From: Hymenobacter radiodurans | GTDB lineage: Bacteria > Bacteroidota > Bacteroidia > Cytophagales > Hymenobacteraceae | DNA length: 64,000 nucleotides | Direction of reading: 5' to 3' | Assembly: GCF_004355185.1 (NCBI RefSeq) | Contig: NZ_CP037922.1 | Location: forward strand, 1,922,001 to 1,986,000 | Shown: piece by piece, positions 40,748-49,980 of the stretch | Layout: each line of letters starts with the position of its first letter | How positions within the stretch are numbered: the first letter of the stretch is position 1 | Made by a program: the position numbers and the translations under genes | The notes under the pieces: generated by a model | The model's database searches: none | Seen by the model: the letters and a program-made list of their open reading frames with translations, nothing else | Told to the model about the DNA's origin: nothing

Positions 40748-41910
40748 GCGAGGCTGACGAAAAGCCACTGCCCGAGCTAGACCTGCGGCTGACGGAAGAA
40801 AATCCGGACGACCTCTACGAGCACGCGCCCTGCGGCTACTGTTCCTGTCTGCCCGATGGCACCTTGGTGAAGCTCAATCAGACTTTACTGGATTTGCTGG
40901 GCTACACGCGCCAGGAACTGGTGGCTCGTTTATGTTTGCAAGAGCTATTTACGATTGGTGGGCGTCTGCACTACGAAATGCATTGTGCGCCCTTGCTCAT
41001 CTTGCAGGGACAGGTGCGGGAATTAAGCTACTCCCTGCGCCGCAAAGACGGTACCACGCTGCCCGTGCTGATGAATGCGGTGCTGCGCCGCGATACCGAC
41101 GGCAATCCGCTGCTCATTCGCGTTACGCTATTTGATATTACTGATCGGCGCAAGTACGAAGACGAACTATTGCGGGCGAAGGAGGAAGCTGAAAAGCAGC
41201 AGGAACTGTTGCAGCGTCAGAATGAGCAGCTCACGCGTATCAATGCCGACCTGGACGGCTTCGTCTATACCGCCTCCCACGACCTCAAGCAGCCGATTCA
41301 TAATATGGCGGGACTGCTAGCCGAATTCAAATCCATTGCCACCTTCCACGACCCGGAAGCCGACAAGATGATCGGCATGTTTGATCAGGCTTTGCAGCAG
41401 ATTCTGAAAACGATCGAAGGGCTGACGGAGGTAGTACAGCGGCCGCGGGAGCTGGAGCAGGCCGCCACCGAAGCCGTAGACTTGCTACCCTTCTCGGAGG
41501 AGATTGTTCGCAGTTTGCAGCCCCGGGAGGTAAAGGATGTGTTTACGCTTGATTTTACCGCGCTACCTACCTTGCGCATTGCGCGGACCGCTCTGCAAAG
41601 TATTCTCTACAACCTGCTTAGCAACGCACTCAAGTACGCCGAGCCGGGCCGGCCACCCCGTATCCGGGTAAGTACAAGGCTGGAAAATGGAGTGGCCGTA
41701 TTGAGCGTGCAGGATAACGGGCGGGGAATTAATATTGAGCGCCATCGGAGCCACCTATTCCAGCTTTTCCGGCGCTTTCACCCCGAGGTAGAGGGTGTAG
41801 GTATTGGGCTATATCTGGTCAATCGGCTGGTAGCCCAGGCTGGGGGGCAAATTGAGGTCGAAAGTGCGGAGGGACAGGGTACTACGTTTCACCTGTATCT
41901 GCCGCAGTAG
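40744..41910 (+). CDS. PAS-domain sensor histidine kinase
   Basis: The 388-residue soluble kinase has one PAS domain (about 25-140, HAPCGYCSCLPDGTLVKLNQ to ITDRRKYED), a coiled coil (about 140-175), an H-box YTASHDLKQPIHNM (His179) and an ATPase with NLLSNALKYA, DNGRGI and GVGIGLYLV. There is no membrane segment, so it senses an internal signal. No response-regulator gene is adjacent. The 4-bp overlap with the RsbQ-like hydrolase gene is the main clue to its input. Confidence 0.92.
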   Translation: MSEADEKPLPELDLRLTEENPDDLYEHAPCGYCSCLPDGTLVKLNQTLLDLLGYTRQELVARLCLQELFTIGGRLHYEMHCAPLLILQGQVRELSYSLRRKDGTTLPVLMNAVLRRDTDGNPLLIRVTLFDITDRRKYEDELLRAKEEAEKQQELLQRQNEQLTRINADLDGFVYTASHDLKQPIHNMAGLLAEFKSIATFHDPEADKMIGMFDQALQQILKTIEGLTEVVQRPRELEQAATEAVDLLPFSEEIVRSLQPREVKDVFTLDFTALPTLRIARTALQSILYNLLSNALKYAEPGRPPRIRVSTRLENGVAVLSVQDNGRGINIERHRSHLFQLFRRFHPEVEGVGIGLYLVNRLVAQAGGQIEVESAEGQGTTFHLYLPQ

Positions 41911-42026
41911 GTATCCTGGCTGACGTTTTTAAGCGCTACTTTAGGCTCAGCCAAATCATGCGGCTGCCACCCCGATGGGGCAGTGCTATCGTATACTCAT
42001 GCATTTCACGCCAATTTCCTTCTTCT

Positions 42027-43462
42027 ATGGCTTTTTCTACTCGTTGGTATCTCGTGCTGAGCGCTGTCCTCTTTCTGAGCTTCTGTGTACCTAGTTTAGG
42101 CCAGCAGTTTACCTCGCAAGTGCAGGAGTTTATCAAAGTGCAGGATCCGTCCGTGGCTCTGGTTGATGCGAAAGTCATTGATGGTACTGGCCGGCCGGCG
42201 CTGCTGCACCAAACCGTACTCCTCAAGCAAGGCCGAATTGTGCAAGTGGGGCCCGTGAAAAAGGTAAAAGTGCCTGCCGATGCGAAGGTGATCAACTGCG
42301 CCGGCAAGACGCTAATTCCGGGCCTAGTGATGCTGCACGAGCATTTATATTACACGATGCCGATGGGGGGCTTTTTCAACATTGCCCAAATGCCGTACTC
42401 CTTTCCGCGCCTGTATCTGGCCGGCGGTGCTACCACCATTCGCACCGCCGGCAGCATTGAACCTCAAACTGATTTGGCCATCAAGCGCCTGATTGGGGAA
42501 GGCAAGCTCATCGGGCCCGACATGGACGTGACGGCGCCCTACATGGAGGAACCGAGTTTAGATATTCCGGCCTTGAATACCATCAATGGCCCCGAAGATG
42601 CGGCCGCGAGTACCAAGTTTTGGGCCGATAAAGGCTGTACTTCCTTTAAAATGTACATGCACGCCACCCGCGCCGACTTGAAGGCGGTGGTGCAAACCGC
42701 CCATCAGCGCAACCTCAAGGTTACGGGTCATTTAGCTTCAATTACCTATCGCGAAGCAGCCGAAATTGGGATTGATAACCTCGAGCACGGCTTTATGGCC
42801 AGTTCTGATTTTATGCCCAACAAAGCCCCTGACGTAGCCGATTATCCTGCCGCGCGTCAGTCGCTGCTGAAGCTGCCGGTCAATAGCCCCGCCATGAAAG
42901 AGCTGATTAGCTTCCTGGTCAGCAAGCGGGTAGCGCTTACGTCTACTCTGCCTGTGTTCGAGCCGTATACCGGTCGCGAAGTAGTGCTGGGCGGCGGACT
43001 GGAGGCCCTGATTCCGCAGCTACAGGAGCGCGAGCAAGCCACCTGGCAGCAAAACCAGAATAAGGACACGGCCAGCCTACGCCTATTCAAAAAGGAAATG
43101 GTCTGGGAAAAGCAGTTTTACGACGCTGGGGGCTTTTAGTATCCGGCACCGACCCAACGGGCGCCGGCCGTACTATCGCGGGCTACTCCAACCGCCGCCA
43201 GCTAGAGTTGCTCGTGGAAGGCGGCTTTACGGCCGTGCAGGCCATCAAAATCAGTACCCTGAACGGCGCGATTTACCTAGGCCGCGAGAAAGAAATTGGC
43301 ACTATCGAGGCTGGCAAGCAAGCCGATTTAGTGTTGATCAATGGCGACCCCGAGCAGGATATCCAGCAAGTACGTCGCATGGAAATCGTGTTTAAGAAAG
43401 GCGTGGGCTTCGATTCCGTCAAGCTATTTGAGACGATGAAAGGCAAAGTAGGCTTGAACTAG
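42027..43462 (+). CDS. Exported metal-dependent amidohydrolase, apparent frameshift
   Basis: I start at MAFSTRWYLV (42027), which gives a good signal peptide (FCVPSLGQ); an upstream ATG at 41958 does not. The amidohydrolase fold shows LIPGLVMLHEHLYYTM (metal site), the lysine in TSFKMYMHATR, KVTGHLASI and NLEHGFMAS. The frame breaks at G5 43128-43132. One added base joins DAGGLLVSGTDPTG to the C-terminal part with GTIEAGKQADLVLINGDP, 478 residues. It resembles imidazolonepropionase- or Xaa-Pro-dipeptidase-like periplasmic amidohydrolases; the substrate is unknown. Confidence 0.87.
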
Positions 43463-43533
43463 CAGGCCTGGAAACCTGCCTGGGGGGCAAATTAGGCTAT
43501 AAACGTACCAGATAAATAGCGCTGGTGGCGTCG

Positions 43534-44250
43534 CTATTCTTGGTATTGATACTGATCGAGCAACTCGTGCAGGTCGGGCAGGCGGCGCTCAAACTGCGCC
43601 AGCAGAACCGATGGTACGGGCACGGTGGTACCGTAGCGCGTGAGCAGATAGCGCACTAAAGCCCGCAGCGCCTGCACCTCTTCCTGCAACTGCATTCGCA
43701 CCATCTTCCAGCGCTTTTCGCCATCCGGCTGGGTACGGCACACCTGCCTTACGGCTACTGTATGGCTGACCACGGCCGCTAGCTTCTCCAGCATGCGCTG
43801 CTCATCCTCGCTGAATACTCTAGCCTGCCGGTCAATAATGCACAGCGCTCCAATGGGCTGCTGGTCGGGCATGCGCAAAGGGGCTGCCGCGTAAAACCGG
43901 AGTTGGTTGGTACGAGCGGCTTGCGCGGCCTGCGCCGTAATCAGCGGGTTCTGTTCCTCTTCCACATCCTGATACACCACGGCTTTTTGGTTGAGAATAG
44001 CCGTAGAGCACAAGGCTTCCTCCCGGGGCTGCCTTTCATTGCCCGGCATCCCATGATTTGCTTTATAGAACACCTGTTCTTCGTCGACGAGGGCAATGAG
44101 CGAAATGGGCAAACTGAAAATGCGGGCGGTTAGCGCTACTAGCTCATCGAAAACTGTTTCGCGGAGGGCTGGCAGTAGGTCGTAGGAGCGCAGGCTGCTC
44201 AGCCGGGCGGCTTCGTCCTCGGGGAGTAACCAAGCAGGAACTTGAGACAT
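43534..44250 (-). CDS. GAF-domain protein
   Basis: The 238-residue soluble protein has a GAF domain (about 25-170): FDELVALTARIFSLPISLIA, then CSTAILNQKAVVYQD, FYAAAPLRMPDQQPIGALCI and FSEDEQRMLEKLA. A helical tail (about 175-238) has no kinase or cyclase motif. Such stand-alone GAF proteins in Bacteroidota usually bind a small ligand or take part in two-component networks. No partner is adjacent, but a sensor kinase lies about 1.6 kb away on the other strand. Confidence 0.85.
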   Translation of the reverse strand: MSQVPAWLLPEDEAARLSSLRSYDLLPALRETVFDELVALTARIFSLPISLIALVDEEQVFYKANHGMPGNERQPREEALCSTAILNQKAVVYQDVEEEQNPLITAQAAQAARTNQLRFYAAAPLRMPDQQPIGALCIIDRQARVFSEDEQRMLEKLAAVVSHTVAVRQVCRTQPDGEKRWKMVRMQLQEEVQALRALVRYLLTRYGTTVPVPSVLLAQFERRLPDLHELLDQYQYQE

Positions 44251-44324
44251 GAACAGCCGGCGTTATGTAAGCAGGAGTGGAGGGAGAAAGCGAAGGTAAG
44301 ACGCCTTCGGCAAAGTGCAATTCT

Positions 44325-45170
44325 CTATTTTTCGCCCATGACTACTACAGCTCCATAGTCAAGCGCCGCTTTTTTATCGGGATATTTTTGATCGACCAGT
44401 TCAAATACCTGCTGTTTGATTTTTTCTGTGGTTGCGGTATCCGCTTTGCTCAGGGCCGCTACCACCGGAGCCGCCACTTCGTTCATAAAATTCCAGTAGC
44501 GCTCGTTGTCACCGCAGGTTAGCTTGCCGGTTACCTCCTTTTCCGAAACGTGCTTAAAGCCAGCCTGTTTGAACAGATCAGCCAAAAAGCCCGGACTGCC
44601 ACAGCGGAACATGCCCGGTGCCCTGGGCGCAGGAGCGGGCAAACTTATATTTTTCTGGATGGTGCCCATGATGGCGGTAACCCACGCATTTTTATCGGGC
44701 ACGCCCCATACGGCAGCCGCAATTTTGCCCCCCGGCTTCAGTACCCGCGCCATTTCCTTGGCTGCCAAGAGCATATCCGGGAAAAACATAAATCCGAACC
44801 GGCAACTCACGGCATCAAAAGTGGCATCGTCGAAGGGCAGCTCGCTGACATCGCACACCACGGTTTCATAATTGGTGATACCTTTTCTGCTAGCCTTGTC
44901 GCGGGCTACTTCCAGCATTCCTTCCGCCAGATCAGTGATAACCACTTTTCCGCGGCTGGCCATGGTCGCAATCGTGAGGCCGGGCTCCCCGGTACCGGCC
45001 GCAATATCCAGCACCGTGTCAGTCGATTTTATTTGTAGGGCTTTGATAATCTCATCGCCCATGGGCTTCAGCCAGTCCATCGTAAAGTCGTCCCATTTTC
45101 GCCAGCCTGGCGAAAACTTGTTCCATGTTGCTTTCTGCTGCTCTCTAATTTGTTCCAGTTGCGTATCCAT
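44325..45170 (-). CDS. Class I SAM-dependent methyltransferase (UbiE-like)
   Basis: The 281-residue protein carries the SAM-binding motif VLDIAAGTGEPGLTI, an acidic second strand (VVITDLAEGMLEVA) and post-motif segments FDAVSCRFGFMFF and VLKPGGKIAAAVW. These resemble UbiE/COQ5 methyltransferases, but the longer N- and C-terminal parts set it apart, so it is not called MenG. The substrate is unknown. A reverse copy of the G6 word (C-tract 44728-44733) lies in frame within AAVWG...PGGK coding sequence. Confidence 0.85.
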   Translation of the reverse strand: MDTQLEQIREQQKATWNKFSPGWRKWDDFTMDWLKPMGDEIIKALQIKSTDTVLDIAAGTGEPGLTIATMASRGKVVITDLAEGMLEVARDKASRKGITNYETVVCDVSELPFDDATFDAVSCRFGFMFFPDMLLAAKEMARVLKPGGKIAAAVWGVPDKNAWVTAIMGTIQKNISLPAPAPRAPGMFRCGSPGFLADLFKQAGFKHVSEKEVTGKLTCGDNERYWNFMNEVAAPVVAALSKADTATTEKIKQQVFELVDQKYPDKKAALDYGAVVVMGEK

Positions 45171-45782
45171 AGCTTGAATCTGGTGAAGTGAAGTAGATGC
45201 ATAAATCGCGACGGAAGCAAAGGCAGTAAGATAAATAGGCTGACAGTAAGGGCTTGAGTATATAAAAATTCGTAGTCAGCATTTGAATGGGATTCTAAAT
45301 ATCCGCACACCTTTATGACCTAATATAGCGTTTTCTAGATTGTGATGCTAACCTACTTTTTGATCTAAATATTTTATGCGTTTTGTTCTATTCAATCAGC
45401 GCTTCAAGTAGAATTAAGGGCAGATGGATCAAAATTCAAAGTGCTCTTCACTAAGCTACTACGTGCTCCAGCCGGACTTTATGCACCTCAGATTGGGGGT
45501 CTTAAATATCTTTTTCGAGAAATATCTGGCAACGTGTTTGCTTTCGCGCTCCCTAAATAATCTAACTGCCTTGGTATATGAAAAACCAATACGATCCGAG
45601 TACCGGGGAACTCATTGTGGAAGCTAGAAAGGATATAGCAGCAGCTATGTGCCTGTTTCTGAGCTCCTGCCTTACGCTTATGTGCTGGGTATAAGCGACG
45701 AGCAGCCAGGGGAGTAAAGTGCAAAAAGCTCCCAAAGGAGAAGGTAGGAGCAGTAGCCGGGCAATGAAGCGGGTAATGGGAG
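45171..45782. other. Intergenic region without supported gene
   Basis: This 612-bp stretch is A/T richer than the flanks. Frames at 45424-45627 and 45488-45724 overlap antiparallel and have no recognisable family. A 38-codon frame begins at 45578 (MKNQYDPSTGELIVEARKD). It ends in a hydrophobic, Cys-containing tail and could be a small peptide, but I cannot support it. It marks the start of the accessory patch. Confidence 0.5.
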
Positions 45783-46076
45783 TTATGCAGTGTGGTATTC
45801 TTCCATTACTTCCGCAAGCTCGATCTCTTCCAGCGGCGGCACCGGCGCGAAGCGCGACTCATGGAAGTTGGCCTCCGGAAAGCCCGGTGCTACATCGGCA
45901 TTATTGATTTCATGTAGCGTAATACCGTAGCCCCGATGCGTATCATAGACGCCCCGCACGGTATAAATAGGGCCCCGCTTAGGAGTCTGAATATTCGGAT
46001 TCTGCACCAATAACAGGGTAAAGTCATCGTTGGTGCAGATAACCTGCTGGCCCGGATGGAATAATGGCGGCTTCAT
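45783..46076 (-). CDS. Small conserved-looking protein of unknown function
   Basis: The 97-residue acidic protein starts MKPPLFHPGQQVICTNDDFT and continues with PKRGPIYTVRGVYDTHRGYG and HEINNADVAPGFPEANFHES. It ends in a Glu-rich helix. The pattern of short strands with Gly/Pro turns suggests a small SH3-like barrel, of a kind often found in phage and plasmid genes. No catalytic motif is seen. The coherent charge pattern and clean start support a real gene. It stands alone on the edge of the accessory patch. Confidence 0.6.
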   Translation of the reverse strand: MKPPLFHPGQQVICTNDDFTLLLVQNPNIQTPKRGPIYTVRGVYDTHRGYGITLHEINNADVAPGFPEANFHESRFAPVPPLEEIELAEVMEEYHTA

Positions 46077-46423
46077 GCAGCAAAGATACGGCAGGCTTAT
46101 TCTGATAGAAACAGAGCGTTGAGCCTGCGAGCTTCATTATAAAAGTGCAGTGCTGGAAATATTCAAGCGGCAGTCAGAGGCATTAAGTCACTTCCGAAAA
46201 GCGACTATGCGTTTATCCCTTACCTACAGGCAGTATGTAAGTAAGAATACTTGTGTGCACGCATAATAGAACGAAATAAAACTATCGTCAAAAGCCATAA
46301 TAACAACACAATATGGATAGTTAGGTAATGAACGATTCATGGGCTAGAAAACGGAAAGTTATTATCGCCAAGCTGACTTATCATGGATTGAGTATAATAC
46401 TTTTTCAAGGCATCAGCTATAAC
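46077..46423. other. Intergenic flank of the IS element
   Basis: About 350 bp of A/T-rich DNA with no supported gene. It ends at ACAA (46424-46427), the left copy of the direct repeat flanking the insertion sequence. I saw no interrupted gene that would continue beyond 47921. Confidence 0.5.
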
Positions 46424-47867
46424 ACAAGTGGCTGTTGCAAAAGGAGAGTAGAAGCCAACGAAAGGGAGCCGGTGCTGGAAGCACTAACTCGCACCCGCCG
46501 GGCTGCCAGGAGTTAAAGCGCAGGTACTTCTTCAGATTGTAGGCCATCGCCGCTACATACAGCACCTTGGCAGCCCCTGCCTGGCCTTTTTTGGTGATAT
46601 GGCGTACGCCGAAATAGGTAATTAAACTGCCCAAGACCGGTTCGACCGTCGACGCCCGCAGCCGGCGCATGCGTTGGCCGACGCGGGTAGCTAAGCGCGC
46701 CAGCATGCGATCGTACTGCCCTTTGTAGACCGTATGATGCAGGCGTTTTTCCCGCGCCTTCTTCCCCTTACACTGCGCTGCCAGCGGGCAGTGCTTGCAG
46801 TCGGCGGCTTTCGCCCAGTAGCGTTTCTTCGGGTTGCCTTGCCGATCAAGGATCAGCTTATCAAAAACCAGTTGTTTGCCCTGGCTACAGGTGTAGCGGT
46901 CCGTCACCGCATCGTAGGTAAACCCGGCGTGCTCGGCCTTATACTTGCCATGGGCCGGGATATAGCCGGTTAGGCCCCGCTTTTCCAGCTGCTCATAGTT
47001 TTCCCCGGAGCTGTACCCGGCATCGGCGACGACGGTGGTCATAGCCAGCGCAAAGGTCTGCAAGCGCTGCTGCGTGGAGTCGACAATGGCGAGTAAATAC
47101 CGGCTGTCGCGCCAGTCGGCCAGGTCCGCGTGGATGTGGGTGATCACGTGCTGCGCCGCGTCGACACTCACACTGGCGGTGTACGCTAATTGGCGAATTT
47201 TGCCCGTTTTGAAGCAAATCCGGGCCTCCGGATCCGCCGGACTGTAGTGGGTCAGGTTGCTCACCAGTCGTCCGCTTTTGGTCGGGGCAGCCTTACGAAT
47301 CGCGGCATGGAAGCGTTGAATATGCTGCAGGCGGTCCTCCGAAGCGGTGATGGGCGGGGCGTTGGTAGGGTCGACAGTGTTGGTTGCCTCCGTAGATGCC
47401 CTCGAACGCTTGGGCTGGAGCCGGCTCATGGACGCATTGGCCTTGATGTAGGCCGAATCCACCGCTTGGGTATGGCCACTGACGAGGCCCTGCTGGATGC
47501 ACAGGCCGACGATGTGGGTAAAGCAGGCTTCAAAGACGGCCACCGGCAGGCGTTGCCGCGTCCGCGACAGGGTGCTGTGCCAGGGCAAGGGCTGGGCCAG
47601 GTCATAGCCCAAAAAGGCGCGAATGCCCAGATGCAATTGCGCCAGCTCCAAGAGTTTGCGATCCGAAGTAATGTTCTCCAAGTGACCCACCAAGAGCAAC
47701 TTGACAAACACGACCGGATCGAGCGAGGGACGGCCGCCCGCGCTGTAAAAAGGGGCAAAAAGGGACCGTACGAAGCTGAAATCGACGGTCTGCAGCAGTT
47801 GCTGGTAGAAATGGCGCGTAGGCACCAGCTTCAGCAGCGAAGTCCGAATGGGATGAAAGCCGAGCAT
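46413..47867 (-). CDS. IS1182 family transposase
   Basis: The 484-residue protein matches the IS1182-type DDE transposases. An N-terminal DUF772-like region (SLDPVVFVKLLLVGHLENIT) precedes the catalytic core with AVDSAYIKANASMSRLQ and VVADAGYSSGENYEQL. A zinc-like CKHCPLAAQCKG and the C-terminal RMRRLRASTVEPVLGSLITY carry the catalytic Asp/Glu pattern. It looks full length. Its stop (46413-46415) lies 13 bp outside the left terminal repeat, so the last five residues come from target DNA. The transposase is probably active or only recently silent. Confidence 0.92.
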   Translation of the reverse strand: MLGFHPIRTSLLKLVPTRHFYQQLLQTVDFSFVRSLFAPFYSAGGRPSLDPVVFVKLLLVGHLENITSDRKLLELAQLHLGIRAFLGYDLAQPLPWHSTLSRTRQRLPVAVFEACFTHIVGLCIQQGLVSGHTQAVDSAYIKANASMSRLQPKRSRASTEATNTVDPTNAPPITASEDRLQHIQRFHAAIRKAAPTKSGRLVSNLTHYSPADPEARICFKTGKIRQLAYTASVSVDAAQHVITHIHADLADWRDSRYLLAIVDSTQQRLQTFALAMTTVVADAGYSSGENYEQLEKRGLTGYIPAHGKYKAEHAGFTYDAVTDRYTCSQGKQLVFDKLILDRQGNPKKRYWAKAADCKHCPLAAQCKGKKAREKRLHHTVYKGQYDRMLARLATRVGQRMRRLRASTVEPVLGSLITYFGVRHITKKGQAGAAKVLYVAAMAYNLKKYLRFNSWQPGGCELVLPAPAPFRWLLLSFCNSHLCYS

Positions 47868-47917
47868 ACGTTACCAACCTCGCACGCCTGCAGGAAGTTG
47901 ACTTTTGCAACAGCCAC
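46428..47917 (-). mobile_element. IS1182-type insertion sequence, about 1490 bp
   Basis: The termini share a perfect 16-bp inverted repeat: GTGGCTGTTGCAAAAG at 46428-46443 and its complement at 47902-47917. Both ends are flanked by ACAA (46424-46427 and 47918-47921), consistent with a 4-bp target duplication. The element contains one transposase gene. It carries no copy of the G6 word. Confidence 0.85.
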
Positions 47918-48216
47918 ACAAATTATGTTAATGACTGTTTCCGCGAAGACTACAAGTTGATGAGGCGCCCTCGCATCTTCCTTTTGTCTAACTAGGTTTC
48001 CTTTGGCAAAAGCCAGTAAGCGTATACTGCCGTAGTTCCTAAGGCAGATATCTTTGCTAGCAAAACTATGCTCATCGCACGATGGCCTCGGCAGTAGAAG
48101 TAGGTAAGTTTGTCGGCTAACTCAGCCTGAAGTGGGCTCTTAGTCTCCACTCACTCCTTGGTAAGAACGGCGGATAAAGCAGTACCAGCCGCTGAAATCC
48201 TCTCCACACTACTAGT

Positions 48217-48531
48217 ATGACTACTTTTTACAAGCTCTACCTCGACGACCTGCGCACGCCTCGCGGCAGCGGTTGGACGGTCGTGCGCAGCTTCGAAGAG
48301 TTCGTGGCCACCATTGAGCAGTTGGGAGTACCCGACGAAATATCCTTTGACCACGACCTCGGTTGGGACGAGGCACACAATTGCGAGCGCAAAAGCGGAT
48401 ACGACTGCGCGAAGTGGCTGGTGGAGCAGCAACTACTGGTGCCACGCTTCAACGTGCATTCGGCCAATCCGGTGGGGGCGGCCAATATTCGGGCGCTGTT
48501 AGAAAATTATGCGCGGTTTCGCGGTGGCTGA
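48217..48531 (+). CDS. Cyclic-phosphate-processing receiver-like protein (cREC)
   Basis: The 104-residue protein shows KLYLDDLRTPRGSGWTVVRS, DEISFDHDLGWDE, GYDCAKWLVEQQ and FNVHSANPVGAANI. This is the atypical receiver fold (cREC) proposed in earlier comparative work to process cyclic phosphate ends of RNA. Two conserved acidic sites (LDD and DHD) and VHSANP are the family hallmarks. It is not a normal response regulator: there is no DNA-binding domain and no kinase nearby. With pnkp and two RlaP genes elsewhere in this window, it adds to the RNA-repair content. It stands alone next to an IS element, so horizontal spread is likely. Confidence 0.85.
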   Translation: MTTFYKLYLDDLRTPRGSGWTVVRSFEEFVATIEQLGVPDEISFDHDLGWDEAHNCERKSGYDCAKWLVEQQLLVPRFNVHSANPVGAANIRALLENYARFRGG

Positions 48532-48672
48532 TTACTCATATTGGCATTTTGACTCTAGTAACCTCAAACGGCCGGTGACATAAAATCTGCTAGGGAATAG
48601 TCCAATAAGTCGACTTACGTTAGGCAGATGCCTGCGGTCGTAGCAAAAAAACCAACTAGGGCCTGGTGGTTG

Positions 48673-49124
48673 TTAACGAGCGACAGCGTTGCTTTTTAAT
48701 CGAATACACTTGTCCACAAGCTCCTCGATTAACCTCGGCGTCAGCAAGCCAACTTGACCGCAGGTAATCATCAACAGCAAACGATAGGGGCGGTCCAGGG
48801 CGCCCGCGAAGGCACCGCACCAAAACAGGCTCCGACTACTGCAGTAATCCGTTGTGCCGGACGTATCATTCGGCATCCGATAGCTAACGCAATGGCCACT
48901 AGGCAAAAGGTGTAGAAGCACAGGCCTTGAGAAATGCTCCAAGAGACGGGCGTGCGGTACTCACCCCGGAAGTGGAGTTGCACGAATCGGCCGATGAAGG
49001 CACTACTGTAGAAGCCAAGAAGCGAAGCAACTAGACGCCAACTCACCTCCCATCCTACCTGAAACAGTTTAGGCATTTCGTTAAAATTGGCTGTCTGATA
49101 AGGTGTTTTATGTAAACTTATCAA
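48673..49124 (-). pseudogene. Small membrane protein gene broken by a 5-bp tandem duplication
   Basis: Two frames join if one copy of the tandem repeat GGTGC (minus strand; forward GCACC at 48812-48816 and 48817-48821) is removed. This gives a 148-residue protein: SWRLVASLLGFYSSAFIGRF, then FYTFCLVAIALAIG, then CFGAFAGALDRPYRLLLMIT, ending KSNAVAR. Two or three hydrophobic helices are evident and the family is unknown. Unlike other frame breaks in this window, this one is not a homopolymer loss, so it may be a real mutation. Confidence 0.55.
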
Positions 49125-49215
49125 GAGAATCGGCCGTCTCCAATCTGAAAAAGTAAGGTATCCATTCTCAAATTATCCAGAGCCTCAATCCTTCGCACGC
49201 ATTTAACCTAAACGC

Positions 49216-49249
49216 AAAAAAGCCGGTGGTTTGCAACCGCCGGCTTTTT
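49216..49249 (-). terminator. Rho-independent terminator of the nitroreductase/pirin operon
   Basis: AAAAAGCCGGTGGTT (49217-49231) pairs with AACCGCCGGCTTTTT (49235-49249) with one G-U pair around TGC. It lies 21 bp past the pirin stop, with T6 on the minus strand. Confidence 0.88.
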
Positions 49250-49269
49250 ATCTACAATGCAAACTGTAC

Positions 49270-49980
49270 CTAATGATTAATGGGTGCTTCGATCAGTAAA
49301 AACCGCGTATCCGCCGCGCACTCCAAGCTAACGTGGTCAGTTTCCCAGATACCCATGCTGTCCCGAGCTTGAAGGGTCTGCCCGTCCAGCATAATGCTGC
49401 CGCTGATGACGAATAGGAACAAGGCTTTATTCAGCGGATTAAAACGGTAATCTACCGTTTGAGGTGCCTCATAATAGCCTAAGGAAAGCTTTGCGTTCTG
49501 GTTGATCCAGCAATGCGCCTGCCCTTCCTCGTTGCTGACAATGGTAGTCAGCTGGTTTTTACGCTTAGCTTCCGGAAACTGCCGGCGCTGGTAGCGGGGG
49601 GCAATATTCTGCAGCTTCGGCTCGATCCAGATTTGCAGGAAATTTACCTCGTCGTCGCCTACGTTGTGCTCCTCGTGGCGCATGCCGGTGCCGGCGCTCA
49701 TGATTTGCACCCAATCCTGGTGCACCACTTCAGTGTAGCCCAGGGTGTCTTTGTGGTTCATGCTACCGGCCAGCATCACGGAAATAATCTCCATGTTGGT
49801 GTGCGGGTGAATGCCAAAGCCGTTGCCCGGCTGCACGAAGTCGTCGTTGAACACGCGCAACAGGCCAAAGCCATTGCGCTCAGGATTGGCGTAGCTGCTA
49901 AAGCTAAAAGTGAAGTTGCTTTTTAGCCAGCCGATGTCTTTGCGGCCCCGTTCGGCGGCCCGAGTGATGCTGAATTTCAT
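49270..49980 (-). CDS. Pirin family protein (YhhW-like bicupin)
   Basis: The 236-residue bicupin has pirin metal-site motifs FGIHPHTNMEII and GTGMRHEEHNVG (His/His and His/Glu ligands). Family members include quercetin 2,3-dioxygenases and redox sensors. Its ATG overlaps the nitroreductase stop (ATGA), so the two genes form a coupled operon ended by a strong terminator. The pairing suggests a response to quinones, flavonoids or other redox-active compounds. Confidence 0.92.
   Translation of the reverse strand: MKFSITRAAERGRKDIGWLKSNFTFSFSSYANPERNGFGLLRVFNDDFVQPGNGFGIHPHTNMEIISVMLAGSMNHKDTLGYTEVVHQDWVQIMSAGTGMRHEEHNVGDDEVNFLQIWIEPKLQNIAPRYQRRQFPEAKRKNQLTTIVSNEEGQAHCWINQNAKLSLGYYEAPQTVDYRFNPLNKALFLFVISGSIMLDGQTLQARDSMGIWETDHVSLECAADTRFLLIEAPINH

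Noticed and set aside
8841..43132. Phase variation by G-tract slippage as the purpose of the broken genes
   Set aside because: Targets include ndh and other housekeeping genes, and every break is a loss of one base in the same word. Base-calling loss is the simpler explanation. Kept only as an alternative.
45578..45694. 38-codon frame MKNQYDPSTGELIVEARKD... with hydrophobic tail
   Set aside because: It is too short, with no neighbours or repeat copies that would support a toxin-like or signalling peptide.
46328..46516. Possible gene interrupted by the IS element
   Set aside because: Joining sequence left of 46427 to sequence right of 47922 does not give a coherent frame or known family.
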